A DNA stretch of 64,000 nucleotides from a virus, in IMG/VR virus record IMGVR_UViG_3300032213_001264, positions 1-64,000 of that record. One strand, written 5' to 3'. Below the pieces are notes generated by a model. It was given only the letters and a program-made list of their open reading frames with translations. It did not search any database and was not told the DNA's origin. The position numbers were made by a program, and so were the translations under genes. Below are positions 7,783 to 15,590 of this stretch, in pieces (position 1 is the first letter of the stretch; every line of letters begins with the position of its first letter).

Positions 7783-8670
7783 ATGTTTTTAAACAAAGCA
7801 ACAGATGAATCTAATTTAGACATGTCAGATGGTAGAGACTTAAACTACTATCTTGACATGACTAAAGATTACAAACACGATTTTACATTTAAAGTAAAAG
7901 ACGTAGAAGGCTTTAAAGTTGTCGATGATGGAGAATTCCAATTCGGAACTAAAGCAAAAATGGCAGACTTCTTCATATCTCAAGTAAAAGAAGATGCGAT
8001 GGTTTATGTTGCGCCAAGAACAGGTTACGCTCCTTATTCTTTGTGTCATTTAGCAAAGAAGTACAATAAAAAATTGTATCTAGTTATGCCAGCTTCTAAA
8101 GAGGCATCAGAGCACCAGTTAACAGCAATAGAAAATGGTGGAATTCCAATGTTTACTAGAATACCAGCAATGCCAACTGCAAATATTTGGGCAAAGCAAT
8201 TCGCAGAAAAAATTGGAGGAAAGTATTTGCCTTTTGGATTAAAGCACGAAATGGTGGTTGCCGGTGGAGTTAGAGTATTTTACGATAACTTCAAAGACAC
8301 CGATATTGAAACCATGTGGAGTGTATTCTCTACTGGAGTTTTATCTCGCACTTTACAAATCGCACTACCAAAAACTAAATTTAATGCTGTGGCCGTGGCA
8401 AGAAACATTCAAGAAGGAGAACTTGGTAGAGCCAAATTCTACACTCACGACAGAGCGTTCTTAAAACCTTCAAGGATACAGACTCCTTTTGATTCTATAC
8501 AAACATACGATGCAAAAGGTTGGGAACTCCTAAAGCAACATGGGCAGCAAGGGGATTGGTTTTGGAATGTAGCAGGAAATATGCCTAAACCCACAATAAA
8601 ACCTAGTGACATTGATTCAAGTCGCGAGTGGGGAGACTTTAAAGATTTTGAAAAGCACTACAAAGATTAG
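7783..8670 (+). CDS. PLP fold-type-II enzyme (ACC deaminase/desulfhydrase-like)
   Basis: A 295-aa protein resembling the tryptophan-synthase-beta superfamily. A GTKAKMADFF segment near residue 66 matches the GGNKxRKLEF block that carries the PLP-binding Lys in ACC deaminase/D-cysteine desulfhydrase. It is followed by a VYVAPRTGYAPYSLCHLA helix, then a KKLYLVMP strand and a later GGKYLPFG loop. The usual SNH/SGN phosphate-binding triad is replaced, so catalysis is uncertain. If it is a desulfhydrase it could release sulfide, which would be interesting beside iscU/iscA. A non-catalytic relative is equally possible. Confidence 0.45.
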   Translation: MFLNKATDESNLDMSDGRDLNYYLDMTKDYKHDFTFKVKDVEGFKVVDDGEFQFGTKAKMADFFISQVKEDAMVYVAPRTGYAPYSLCHLAKKYNKKLYLVMPASKEASEHQLTAIENGGIPMFTRIPAMPTANIWAKQFAEKIGGKYLPFGLKHEMVVAGGVRVFYDNFKDTDIETMWSVFSTGVLSRTLQIALPKTKFNAVAVARNIQEGELGRAKFYTHDRAFLKPSRIQTPFDSIQTYDAKGWELLKQHGQQGDWFWNVAGNMPKPTIKPSDIDSSREWGDFKDFEKHYKD

Positions 8671-8706
8671 CTTTATTATTAGCCCTTTATTTCTTATATT
8701 TACTTC

Positions 8707-9012
8707 ATGAATATACTACTTAAAGCAAATGAAATCGTATTCGAAAGAAACGAAGAAAAGGAGCGTATGTATGGCCCTTTTCAAGAAGGCATGCAAGAAG
8801 CAGCCAAGATTGCATCTTTATTATCAAGAAAGGAGATCACTACAGTTGATATGTACAATTGTATGTTAGCCCTAAAGTTATCAAGAGCATCTTATAATTA
8901 CAAAGAAGACAATTATTTAGATTTAGTTGCGTATATTGCATCACTAAACGACTATCAAAACAATGTACAGAATGAACATTCAAAAGACAAGAAACGTAAA
9001 AACACCAAGTAG
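8707..9012 (+). CDS. DUF6378-like phage protein
   Basis: A 101-aa protein. The N-terminal ANEIVFERNEEKERMYGP and the later ALKLSRASYNYKEDNYLDLVAYIASL match the pattern of the widespread phage DUF6378 domain, which has an all-helical fold and is often found near nucleotide-metabolism genes. The C-terminal tail is very basic and overlaps the dUTPase gene start. A TATATTTACTT box at 8695-8705 precedes it. Function of the family is not known to me. Confidence 0.6.
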   Translation: MNILLKANEIVFERNEEKERMYGPFQEGMQEAAKIASLLSRKEITTVDMYNCMLALKLSRASYNYKEDNYLDLVAYIASLNDYQNNVQNEHSKDKKRKNTK

Positions 9013-9400
9013 AGGTACAAGCTTATCAGCAGGTATCGATTTCTACGTACCAGAAGATTTTCAAGAAACGACCATCCACTCAGGAGAATCAGTTCTAATT
9101 CCTTCAGGTATCAGAGCACACGTTCCATCAGGTTATGCACTCATCGCATTTAACAAATCAGGAGTCGCGACTAAGCAAAATTTATCAGTAGGAGCTTGTG
9201 TAGTAGACGAAGATTACGAAGGAGAAATTCATTTACACCTAATCAATGTAGGAAGATCTCATACGACTATTAAACCAGGACAAAAGCTAACTCAATTTAT
9301 TTTAATTCCTGTAAGTTATATGGATGTACATGTATTAGAAGAATTACCAGATAGAAACACAGAGCGTGGAGCTGGTGGATTTGGATCAACAGGGTTATAA
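8972..9400 (+). CDS. dut: dUTPase (dUTP diphosphatase)
   Basis: Hydrolyses dUTP to dUMP, keeping uracil out of phage DNA and feeding thymidylate synthesis. All five trimeric dUTPase motifs are visible: SAGIDFYVP, FNKSGVATK (in place of RSSLA), CVVDEDYEGEI with the catalytic Asp, GQKLTQFIL, and the C-terminal RGAGGFGSTG arm. The ATG at 8972 gives an N-terminus of MNIQKTRNV typical of phage dUTPases (142 aa); an in-frame ATG at 8963 would add three residues. It overlaps the preceding gene by 41 bases in another frame. Confidence 0.95.
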   Translation: MNIQKTRNVKTPSRGTSLSAGIDFYVPEDFQETTIHSGESVLIPSGIRAHVPSGYALIAFNKSGVATKQNLSVGACVVDEDYEGEIHLHLINVGRSHTTIKPGQKLTQFILIPVSYMDVHVLEELPDRNTERGAGGFGSTGL

Positions 9401-9410
9401 AAAAAATGAT

Positions 9411-9989
9411 ATGAAAAATTTAATAGTAATAGGTCATCCCGATAAAAGAAGTTTCTGCTACAATGGTATCATGAAAACTATCAAAGAAACTTTAAAATCT
9501 AATAAAGAGGAAGTGTGCGTAATTGATCTTTACAAAGACAATATAACGTTTGATTTCTCAAAAGATAAAGTTCAAAAATATAAAGACCTTATTACGTGGG
9601 CTGATAGAATTTATTTCATATCTCCTGTTTGGTGGTTCAGATGCACTCCTGCATTAGAATCATTCTTTGATCAAATATTCACACCAGGTTTTGCATATAA
9701 TTTTAAACCAATAACAAAAGTTTACGGCATACCAAAACCTTTATTAGGCAACAAAAAAGTTAGAACATATTTAACTCACGGTGCTCCAGCATTACCAGTA
9801 TTAATTTTGTACTTAAATTCGGTTAAATTAAGATTGGTTATGGGTGTTTATTCTTTTGTATTCGGTTGGTTTAAAACAAAAACAAGACAGTTTTGGAGTG
9901 TGCCTTTTATTTCTCAAAATGAAAGATTAGTGTATTTGGAAAAAGTAAAAGAGGACATTAAAAAAGACCTAAAGTTTTTTACAAAATAA
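9411..9989 (+). CDS. Flavodoxin-fold NAD(P)H quinone/FMN reductase
   Basis: A 192-aa member of the flavodoxin-like NQO1/KefF/MdaB family. The N-terminal strand and phosphate loop (IVIGHPDKRSFCYNGI), a DLYKD strand, and the FMN-binding ISPVWWFRCTPALESFFDQIF segment are clear. Members bind FMN or FAD and reduce quinones or similar acceptors. It sits between dUTPase and dCMP deaminase, so a link to nucleotide metabolism (for example as electron donor) is possible, but redox protection is equally likely. The start at 9411 is preferred because the upstream in-frame region lies inside dut. Confidence 0.85.
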   Translation: MKNLIVIGHPDKRSFCYNGIMKTIKETLKSNKEEVCVIDLYKDNITFDFSKDKVQKYKDLITWADRIYFISPVWWFRCTPALESFFDQIFTPGFAYNFKPITKVYGIPKPLLGNKKVRTYLTHGAPALPVLILYLNSVKLRLVMGVYSFVFGWFKTKTRQFWSVPFISQNERLVYLEKVKEDIKKDLKFFTK

Positions 9990-9992
9990 TAA

Positions 9993-10400
9993 ATGAAACA
10001 ACTAAAATTAGACGAAGTATTTATCAACATTGCAGCAGAAATAGGCTCTTTGTCGCACTGCACCAGATCAAAAGTAGGTGCAGTGTTGGTGAAGGACGGT
10101 AATGTAATAAGTTTTGGGTACAATGGTACTCCAGCTGGAATGGACAATGGTTGTGAAGAAAATAATGTTACCAAAGACGAAGTCATTCACGCGGAAATGA
10201 ATGCCATATTGAAAGCGGCCAAAAGTGGTAACGCAGTAGACGGTAGTACCCTATACTTAAGTTTATCCCCGTGTCAAAATTGTTGTAAATTGATTATACA
10301 ATCAGGTATTAGTCGCGTAGTCTACTTAGAAGATTACAGAGACATATCTCCTGTTATATTTTTATCTAAATTTATACAAGTAGACAAGCATGTTATATAA
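9993..10400 (+). CDS. dCMP deaminase
   Basis: Converts dCMP to dUMP for thymidylate synthesis. The 135-aa protein has the zinc-binding HAEMNA and PCQNC motifs of the cytidine/deoxycytidylate deaminase family, plus the substrate-loop GYNGTPAGMDNGC typical of dCMP deaminases. It overlaps the next gene by 11 bases, so the two are translationally linked. Its product is the substrate of the next enzyme if that is a dUMP-using synthase. Confidence 0.95.
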   Translation: MKQLKLDEVFINIAAEIGSLSHCTRSKVGAVLVKDGNVISFGYNGTPAGMDNGCEENNVTKDEVIHAEMNAILKAAKSGNAVDGSTLYLSLSPCQNCCKLIIQSGISRVVYLEDYRDISPVIFLSKFIQVDKHVI

Positions 10401-11028
10401 AAACGCCACAGAAGCATTCGAAGTACTATTCGTAGACATCATGCAAATAGATGAAGATTTTGCAGGTACTAAAGCAATATTCAACGAAGTGTTTACATTA
10501 GCAAACCCTAGCGATAAAGTAATTACTACGCCAGAACGTAAATTCAATACTGATTATGCAGAGTACGAATGGAATTGGTATCTTAAAGGAGATCGTGATG
10601 CAACTGAAATAGCCGAACGTGCCAAGATATGGAAACAAATGATGGTTCCTGGTACTAACGAAGTAAACTCTAACTACGGTTATTTTTGGAAACTAAACGA
10701 TCAGTTACAAAGAGCAATAACAGAATTACGATTTAATCCAGAAAGCAGAAGAGCAATTGTAGTTCATTACGATATCAACGAATTAGATAGGTACAAGTAC
10801 GATACTCCATGTAATGACATACTTAATTTCTATATCAAAAACGGTAAATTAGAATTAACTGTATTCGCAAGATCTATTGACTTAGTATACGGTTTCTGTA
10901 ACGATCAGTACACATTCGCCAAGCTTATGGAGATGGTAGCGTTTCAGTTAGATATTCCAGTAGGAGAAATGCATTGGATGGTAACTAACTTACACATCTA
11001 TCCAAGACATTACGATATGTTAAAATAA
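10390..11028 (+). CDS. Thymidylate synthase-family pyrimidine methylase/hydroxymethylase
   Basis: A 212-aa member of the ThyA fold. The NSNYGYFW, ESRRAIVVHYD, catalytic TPCND, and terminal LHIYPRHYDML segments are present. After RSIDLVYG comes FCNDQYTF: by counting from the conserved Gly, the position of E. coli Asn177, which chooses dUMP over dCMP, is Asp172, as in dCMP hydroxymethylases; a one-residue shift would restore Asn171. So it may make dTMP, or hydroxymethyl-dCMP or -dUMP. It is shorter than bacterial ThyA (264 aa). The upstream dCMP deaminase and dUTPase favour a dUMP substrate. Confidence 0.85.
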   Translation: MLYKNATEAFEVLFVDIMQIDEDFAGTKAIFNEVFTLANPSDKVITTPERKFNTDYAEYEWNWYLKGDRDATEIAERAKIWKQMMVPGTNEVNSNYGYFWKLNDQLQRAITELRFNPESRRAIVVHYDINELDRYKYDTPCNDILNFYIKNGKLELTVFARSIDLVYGFCNDQYTFAKLMEMVAFQLDIPVGEMHWMVTNLHIYPRHYDMLK

Positions 11029-11033
11029 AAGTT

Positions 11034-11513
11034 ATGATAGCAACAAAATTAGCGAGAGAGTTTTTAGAAGAACAATTATCCAAGTTAGTTCCAAAAAAGT
11101 ACAGTCAATTTGTGTGGTGGAGACGCTACGAAGTTAGACAGACTTTACCAGAAAAAGCTCCTTTGTACGATAAGATAATTAATGGTGACTATGAGCACTC
11201 GGATTATTATTATCAAGCAGAAATGGAGAATTATCTTCTACAAGACAGAATTAAAGACATACGATTCTACGAAGATCAGTTAGAGCACAGAAGTTTATTC
11301 GGTGCTAGATGGAAAAGATTAATGGACGATTATGCTAAAGACGAGAAAGAGATCTTAAGAAAGATGAAGAAGGACTTTAAAGCCACTTTCGGTATATCTG
11401 GTGATGAATTAGAGCTTATTATGGAAGACTTTGACGGTACAACTTTAGAATTATACATGCACGTAAAACAGTTGACCAGAGAGCGCAGAATGAAAAACTT
11501 ACAATTAATATGA
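11034..11513 (+). CDS. Hypothetical helical protein
   Basis: A 159-aa protein rich in charged and aromatic residues (VWWRRYE near the N-terminus), predicted mainly helical with a long Lys/Glu-rich middle. No family recognised. It begins in the AAAAGTTATG context right after the thymidylate-synthase gene and overlaps the next gene by 4 bases. Confidence 0.7.
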   Translation: MIATKLAREFLEEQLSKLVPKKYSQFVWWRRYEVRQTLPEKAPLYDKIINGDYEHSDYYYQAEMENYLLQDRIKDIRFYEDQLEHRSLFGARWKRLMDDYAKDEKEILRKMKKDFKATFGISGDELELIMEDFDGTTLELYMHVKQLTRERRMKNLQLI

Positions 11514-12046
11514 GCATACAATACACAATATACAAAATAAAAGAAGTGCTAACGAGAGGCATACTAACTTTTTTTAAGAACATTTGGAAATTTAGAAAAG
11601 AGCTATACAGCCACGATTGGTGGGATTATACTTTTACCCTAGAAATATTTTATCGTTCTTTGGTTATTATGGAAGAGGGCATGAGTAAGAAAGGGCTGGA
11701 AGTAGCAGAGACCAGAGACGTGAAAGTAAAACAAATACGTAGAGCAATAGAATTGCTTAAGCACAAATTGGACAGCGATTACATAGAAAGAGTGGAAGCT
11801 GAATTAGGCCCGATAAACTATACTAATTTTTTAGACGAAAAAAACTGGAAAAAATTAGAAGGCGGAAATTACGAGTTGATAGACACAGATACACCAGAAG
11901 AAAGGAAACACAGTAGAAAAGTATTCAAGCGCGCACGTAAATTAGAGGAAGAAGAGTGGAAAGAATTATGGACCATTATTAGAGGAAGCAAATTTACTAC
12001 TTGGGAAAAATTCGATGGAACTGATCTTAGAAATTGGTGGGATTAA
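11510..12046 (+). CDS. Hypothetical protein with WW-rich C-terminus
   Basis: A 178-aa soluble protein, highly charged, with aromatic pairs (SHDWWDYTF) near residue 35 and a C-terminal LRNWWD. It is predicted mostly helical. ATGA overlap with the preceding gene suggests coupled translation. Similar small WW-containing proteins are common in large phages, but I know no function. Confidence 0.7.
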   Translation: MSIQYTIYKIKEVLTRGILTFFKNIWKFRKELYSHDWWDYTFTLEIFYRSLVIMEEGMSKKGLEVAETRDVKVKQIRRAIELLKHKLDSDYIERVEAELGPINYTNFLDEKNWKKLEGGNYELIDTDTPEERKHSRKVFKRARKLEEEEWKELWTIIRGSKFTTWEKFDGTDLRNWWD

Positions 12047-12056
12047 AATAAACAAT

Positions 12057-12314
12057 ATGCAATATATCAAACAAATTTTAACTGTGTTTAGCGTAGGATT
12101 AATTCTATTCACTATGTACACTCAGAACGATAAAATTACTGAGCTTAAAACTACAGTGTTAAAACAAGAAAAATTAGTAGACAGTTTACAAAACGATTTA
12201 TTCTTATCTAAAATGATGAATGGAAGATACGAATTAGCTTTGGATTACTTAAAAGCGACTAATGCAAAAGCTGCAAAGCAATTTGAAACTTACGCGTCAA
12301 AAGAAACCGAGTAA
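12057..12314 (+). CDS. Small membrane-anchored coiled-coil protein
   Basis: An 85-aa protein with one N-terminal transmembrane helix (about residues 5-22) followed by a coiled coil (KITELKTTVLKQEKLVDSLQNDL). The ATG at 12057 is preferred over the in-frame ATG at 12015, which lies inside the upstream gene. It ends the operon that closes with the terminator at 12336. A spanin- or holin-accessory role is possible but unproven. Confidence 0.65.
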   Translation: MQYIKQILTVFSVGLILFTMYTQNDKITELKTTVLKQEKLVDSLQNDLFLSKMMNGRYELALDYLKATNAKAAKQFETYASKETE

Positions 12315-12335
12315 TTAACAATAACTTAATACTAC

Positions 12336-12365
12336 AACCCTCTAATTTCTTAGGGGGTTTTTATT
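12336..12365 (+). terminator. Rho-independent terminator
   Basis: AACCCTCTAA pairs with TTAGGGGGTT (one G-U) around a TTTC loop and is followed directly by a run of T. It separates the nucleotide-metabolism operon from the glycosyltransferase that follows. Confidence 0.85.
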
Positions 12366-12372
12366 TATTAGC

Positions 12373-13077
12373 ATGTTGAAAAATATATTGACCATTGTTA
12401 TTCCTTGTAAAAACGAGGGAATAAATATTTACGATTGTGTAGGTTTAATATGTACACAAAAAAATATTTTAGGAACGAAGATCATAATAGCAGACAATTC
12501 GGATGACGAATCTTCTATGTGGTGGTTATGGAAAACAAAAACTGATTTTAAATACTCGTTAAATATAGAAGTCATAAAAGGCGGGTATCCAGCAAAAGCT
12601 AGATTAGACGGAAGTAAATTAGTTACCACTCCTTATATTCTATTTTTAGACGCTGATATAATGCTTAAGCAAAAAGATCTATTAGAAAAAATATCTGAAG
12701 AAAATAAGGATTTAATTACAGTTCCATTTGTAACAGAAAAAGAGTGGAATTGGGTGTTTAAAGCATTTAACGTATTTCAAATTTTAAGTGTTAAGCTTGG
12801 AACTCCTTTCGCTGTAGGCGGATTTCAATATTGGAATACGAAAGCTTATTGGGAATGCGGAGGTTACAAAGAAGAAGAACTATTCGCAGAAGATTATTCG
12901 GTATCTCATTTAGTGAATTCTAAAAAATTCAAGATATATAAAACAAAAGGCGTATATACTTCTGCTAGAAGATTTAAAAATAAAGGCGTATTCTATATGT
13001 TTTGGTTAATGATCAAATGCTATATGAATAGAAACAATCCAGAGTTTTTTAAACAACATCACAACTATTGGTCATGA
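12373..13077 (+). CDS. Family 2 glycosyltransferase
   Basis: A 234-aa GT-A fold transferase. It has the N-terminal TIVIPCKNEG motif, an ADNSDDES nucleotide-sugar segment and the metal-binding LDADIM near residue 94. The C-terminal part keeps an acidic EDYSVSHL helix, compatible with the catalytic ED motif of GT2 enzymes. It overlaps the next gene (LpxH-like phosphoesterase) by four bases. Both suggest action on lipid-linked or envelope glycans. Donor and acceptor are unknown. Confidence 0.9.
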   Translation: MLKNILTIVIPCKNEGINIYDCVGLICTQKNILGTKIIIADNSDDESSMWWLWKTKTDFKYSLNIEVIKGGYPAKARLDGSKLVTTPYILFLDADIMLKQKDLLEKISEENKDLITVPFVTEKEWNWVFKAFNVFQILSVKLGTPFAVGGFQYWNTKAYWECGGYKEEELFAEDYSVSHLVNSKKFKIYKTKGVYTSARRFKNKGVFYMFWLMIKCYMNRNNPEFFKQHHNYWS

Positions 13078-13814
13078 AGTATCAAGCAATCATAGTATCA
13101 GACTTACATTTAGGCACAAAAGATTCTAAAGCAGAAGAGTTTATGGAATTTTTAGAAAAGCATCCAACAGATCTACTAATTCTTAATGGAGATATCATTG
13201 ATGGTTGGGCTTTGAATAGAGGCGCTAAATGGAAAAAGCAGCACACAAAAGTCATATCTAAGTTATTGAAATTATCTAACAAGACACAGATCATTTGGAT
13301 CAGAGGAAATCATGATGAATTCTTACACGAATTTATGGGAAACCATTTTGGAGGAATTGAAATTAGAGAAGATTATGTATTCAATACAAAAGTTTGGGTG
13401 GAAGATGATGTATATAGGAATGAGAGTTATTATATTTTCCACGGAGATGTTATTGATATTTTTATAACAAAGTATAAATGGCTTTCTAAAATAGGCGCGA
13501 TAGGATACGATTTTGCTTTATGGTTAAATAGGTGGTACAACAAATACAGAGTGTGGAGAAAATTACCCTACCAATCAATTTCACAAAAGATAAAGAGCGG
13601 AGTAAAAGCCGCAACCAACTACGTTAATGATTTTGAAGTAACAGCGTTATCCATGGCGAGCAAAAAAGGCTGTCACGGAGTAATGTGCGGGCATATACAC
13701 CAACCAGAAGACAGAATGATAAATGGTAAGCGCTATTTAAACAGCGGGGACTGGGTTGAGAACATGACCGCTATATGTGTAGAAGATACTGGCAGGATAT
13801 ATTTATATTCATGA
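13074..13814 (+). CDS. LpxH-like calcineurin metallophosphoesterase
   Basis: A 246-aa metallophosphoesterase with the full set of di-metal motifs: SDLHLG, NGDIIDGW, RGNHD, FHGD and CGHIHQPE. The pattern and length resemble UDP-2,3-diacylglucosamine hydrolase LpxH of lipid A synthesis. The start at 13074 forms an ATGA overlap with the preceding glycosyltransferase. In an envelope-directed block it could alter lipid A precursors, but other phosphodiesters are possible. Confidence 0.88.
   Translation: MKYQAIIVSDLHLGTKDSKAEEFMEFLEKHPTDLLILNGDIIDGWALNRGAKWKKQHTKVISKLLKLSNKTQIIWIRGNHDEFLHEFMGNHFGGIEIREDYVFNTKVWVEDDVYRNESYYIFHGDVIDIFITKYKWLSKIGAIGYDFALWLNRWYNKYRVWRKLPYQSISQKIKSGVKAATNYVNDFEVTALSMASKKGCHGVMCGHIHQPEDRMINGKRYLNSGDWVENMTAICVEDTGRIYLYS
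13799..13806 (+). promoter_or_regulatory. ATATTTAT promoter-like element before nuclease gene
   Basis: Exact motif copy at the very end of the phosphoesterase gene, 4 bases before the start codon of the secreted nuclease. It is one of the copies closest to a start. Confidence 0.35.
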
Positions 13815-14446
13815 AACAAGCCCTATTTTTTATCTGTTTACTATTCACATTAGCAGTAAACGCCCAAGACACGGTTAGAATCCGCCACAAAGAATTCACT
13901 ACAGTATACTCAAAATCAAAGAAATATCCAGTGCTTGTAGAGTGGTACGCAACTAAAGCAAAAATAGGATGTCCTACACCACTAGCGAGAAAAGATCAAT
14001 TCGCACCAGATCCTCAAATTAGAGAAGAATCTGATATAGCGAAAGATTATGTTGGTTCAGGAACAGATCGTGGCCACATGAGCCCTGCAGCTGACAACCT
14101 ATGTTCAGGAGCAGAGGTACAGAAAGAGTGTTTCTATTTCACTAATATGTCTCCTCAATACCACAGTTTAAATGCTGGAGATTGGAAATCACTTGAAACT
14201 TTGACTAGAAGTTTAGCAATGCAATACGATAGTGTACACGTATGGGCAGGTAATATAGGCGAAGCTAAAAAAATTGGTAGAGTTTCTGTTCCCACTATTT
14301 GTTGGAAAGTGATTTATATTAAGAAGACCAAAGAGTACATGGCTTATATGTTCGACAATAATACAAGCAAGCCAGATGGCCTTAATAACAATAAGGTTAC
14401 TTTGGAAGACATACAGAAGTTAACTCACTTCAAATTTAAAGATTAA
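13811..14446 (+). CDS. Secreted DNA/RNA non-specific endonuclease
   Basis: A 211-aa nuclease of the NucA/Serratia family with a clear signal peptide (hydrophobic residues 5-17, cut after VNA). The catalytic DRGH motif is at residues 86-89, and the metal-ligand Asn lies in FTNMSPQ downstream. The ATG at 13811 places the signal peptide at the N-terminus. In a phage, an exported nuclease could scavenge nucleotides from DNA outside the cytoplasm, break extracellular DNA that traps virions, or attack DNA of incoming phages in the periplasm. All roles are inferred; the enzyme family is clear. Confidence 0.92.
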   Translation: MKQALFFICLLFTLAVNAQDTVRIRHKEFTTVYSKSKKYPVLVEWYATKAKIGCPTPLARKDQFAPDPQIREESDIAKDYVGSGTDRGHMSPAADNLCSGAEVQKECFYFTNMSPQYHSLNAGDWKSLETLTRSLAMQYDSVHVWAGNIGEAKKIGRVSVPTICWKVIYIKKTKEYMAYMFDNNTSKPDGLNNNKVTLEDIQKLTHFKFKD

Positions 14447-14476
14447 AAATTCTGGAAAAAAGGTTATATTAGTGTT

Positions 14477-14770
14477 ATGAAAAAGGAAGCAGAATTTCAC
14501 ATAGGAGATGGGCAACATTTGACCATGAAAACTACCTACACCGTTGAAATGAGAGATAAATTAAGGCTATTGACAGGAGACGGTAAAGGTCAAGATTTGG
14601 ATATTATCATTACAGCAGATTTTGAAAAAATACCAAAAGAGTACCACTTGCTATTCATGAGAATGATGATGGTAAAATACGGAAGCGTAGTAAACATTCA
14701 TGATAACACAAACCCATTTGAAGATCCACAGAGCCCAAAAAAGCCTTGGTATAAATTTTGGAAAAAATAA
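14477..14770 (+). CDS. Hypothetical protein
   Basis: A 97-aa protein with no recognised motif. The C-terminus is basic and aromatic (KKPWYKFWKK), a possible membrane-surface or nucleic-acid anchor. It lies between the nuclease and thioredoxin genes with short gaps. Confidence 0.65.
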   Translation: MKKEAEFHIGDGQHLTMKTTYTVEMRDKLRLLTGDGKGQDLDIIITADFEKIPKEYHLLFMRMMMVKYGSVVNIHDNTNPFEDPQSPKKPWYKFWKK

Positions 14771-14785
14771 TTAAAAATTAACAAT

Positions 14786-15046
14786 ATGAAAAGAGTTTTA
14801 TACTTCTCAACAGCATGGTGTGGACCTTGTAAAATGTTCAAACCAGTAGTTCAACAGGTTTCCCAGGAGACAGGTATTCAAGTTACGTATATAGATGCAG
14901 ATCAAGATCAAGAGACTTCAAAAAAGTATAATATCAATTCTGTACCTACTATCGTAATCGTTGATGCTTCTGGAGGTATGTTATACAGAAACGCAGGTGT
15001 TATGCCAAAGGGCCAATTATCTCAATTATTGAGAACAATAGGATAA
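14786..15046 (+). CDS. Thioredoxin
   Basis: A small (86 aa) thioredoxin with the active site WCGPC at residues 11-15 and the cis-Pro loop NSVPTIVIV. It would reduce disulfides in the cytoplasm; it has no signal peptide. Phage thioredoxins or glutaredoxins usually serve ribonucleotide reductase, which is not in this window. It could also act on cysteines of exported proteins or of IscU/IscA. Confidence 0.93.
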   Translation: MKRVLYFSTAWCGPCKMFKPVVQQVSQETGIQVTYIDADQDQETSKKYNINSVPTIVIVDASGGMLYRNAGVMPKGQLSQLLRTIG

Positions 15047-15052
15047 CACCAC

Positions 15053-15060
15053 ATATTTAT
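15053..15060 (+). promoter_or_regulatory. ATATTTAT promoter-like element before hairpin leader
   Basis: Exact motif copy after the thioredoxin stop. A 36-base hairpin starts 4 bases downstream, so an mRNA begun just after this element would start with that hairpin. Confidence 0.45.
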
Positions 15061-15064
15061 TTAC

Positions 15065-15100
15065 AAATGGTTTTGAAGCAGTTTCGCTTTAAAGCCATTT
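15065..15100 (+). promoter_or_regulatory. Leader hairpin ending one base before a start codon
   Basis: AAATGGTTTTGAAGC can pair along all 15 positions with GCTTTAAAGCCATTT around a 6-base loop. Two of the pairs are G-U, which points to an RNA rather than DNA function. The 3' foot ends at 15100 and the ATG starts at 15102, so the stem covers the whole ribosome entry region of the next gene. It is not followed by a T run and so is not a normal terminator. Confidence 0.7.
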
Positions 15101-15101
15101 T

Positions 15102-15587
15102 ATGCGATATACACTACTACTATTATTATTAAGTCCGCTGTTTGTTTTATCCCAAGACTTAAACAGCAAGGTTTCAGTAAACACTGTTAAAAATAGCGTA
15201 AGAATGGGCCCAATGACTGGGAATGCCAATCTTACGATGGGTGTTAAAAACATAATTCAAGAAGTTTTACAAGACAAAGGTTATTCACTAGTTAACAAAG
15301 AAGAAGCGGATCTTTTTGTTGAAGTAGAGATTGTGTACATGGACCAGCAAAAAACTGCTACAAATGTATCAATATTTCACAAAGACGAAAATACAGTGGT
15401 TATTAGAATGCTTGGTAAATTAATAAACAAATCAGGCAAAGTTGTTAAAAAGGAGTTGGTAACCGACGAATCTTCTGAAATATCCACATCAACATTATTG
15501 ATTTCAGAGAATGGAGAGTTTAACTCAACCGTTATGAGAAACGCACTAAAAAAGACATGCGTTCAGGTTGTGAATAAACTACTCTAA
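15102..15587 (+). CDS. Secreted protein, possible CsgG-like fold
   Basis: A 161-aa exported protein with a typical signal peptide (MRYTLLLLLLSPLFVLS, cut before QD). The mature part alternates beta strands and helices (ADLFVEVEIVYMDQ, VIRMLGKLIN) and ends in a helix with ALKKTCVQVV, a pattern like the CsgG/DUF4136 type of envelope proteins. No firm family. It starts directly after the leader hairpin and is followed after 3 bases by a large secreted protein gene, suggesting one envelope-directed operon. Confidence 0.6.
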   Translation: MRYTLLLLLLSPLFVLSQDLNSKVSVNTVKNSVRMGPMTGNANLTMGVKNIIQEVLQDKGYSLVNKEEADLFVEVEIVYMDQQKTATNVSIFHKDENTVVIRMLGKLINKSGKVVKKELVTDESSEISTSTLLISENGEFNSTVMRNALKKTCVQVVNKLL

Positions 15588-15590
15588 ACT

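Noticed and set aside
7783-8670. Cysteine desulfurase (IscS) for the iron-sulfur system
   Set aside because: The protein has fold-type-II features; the IscS motifs (fold type I with SSGSAC-type loop and HK lysine) are absent.
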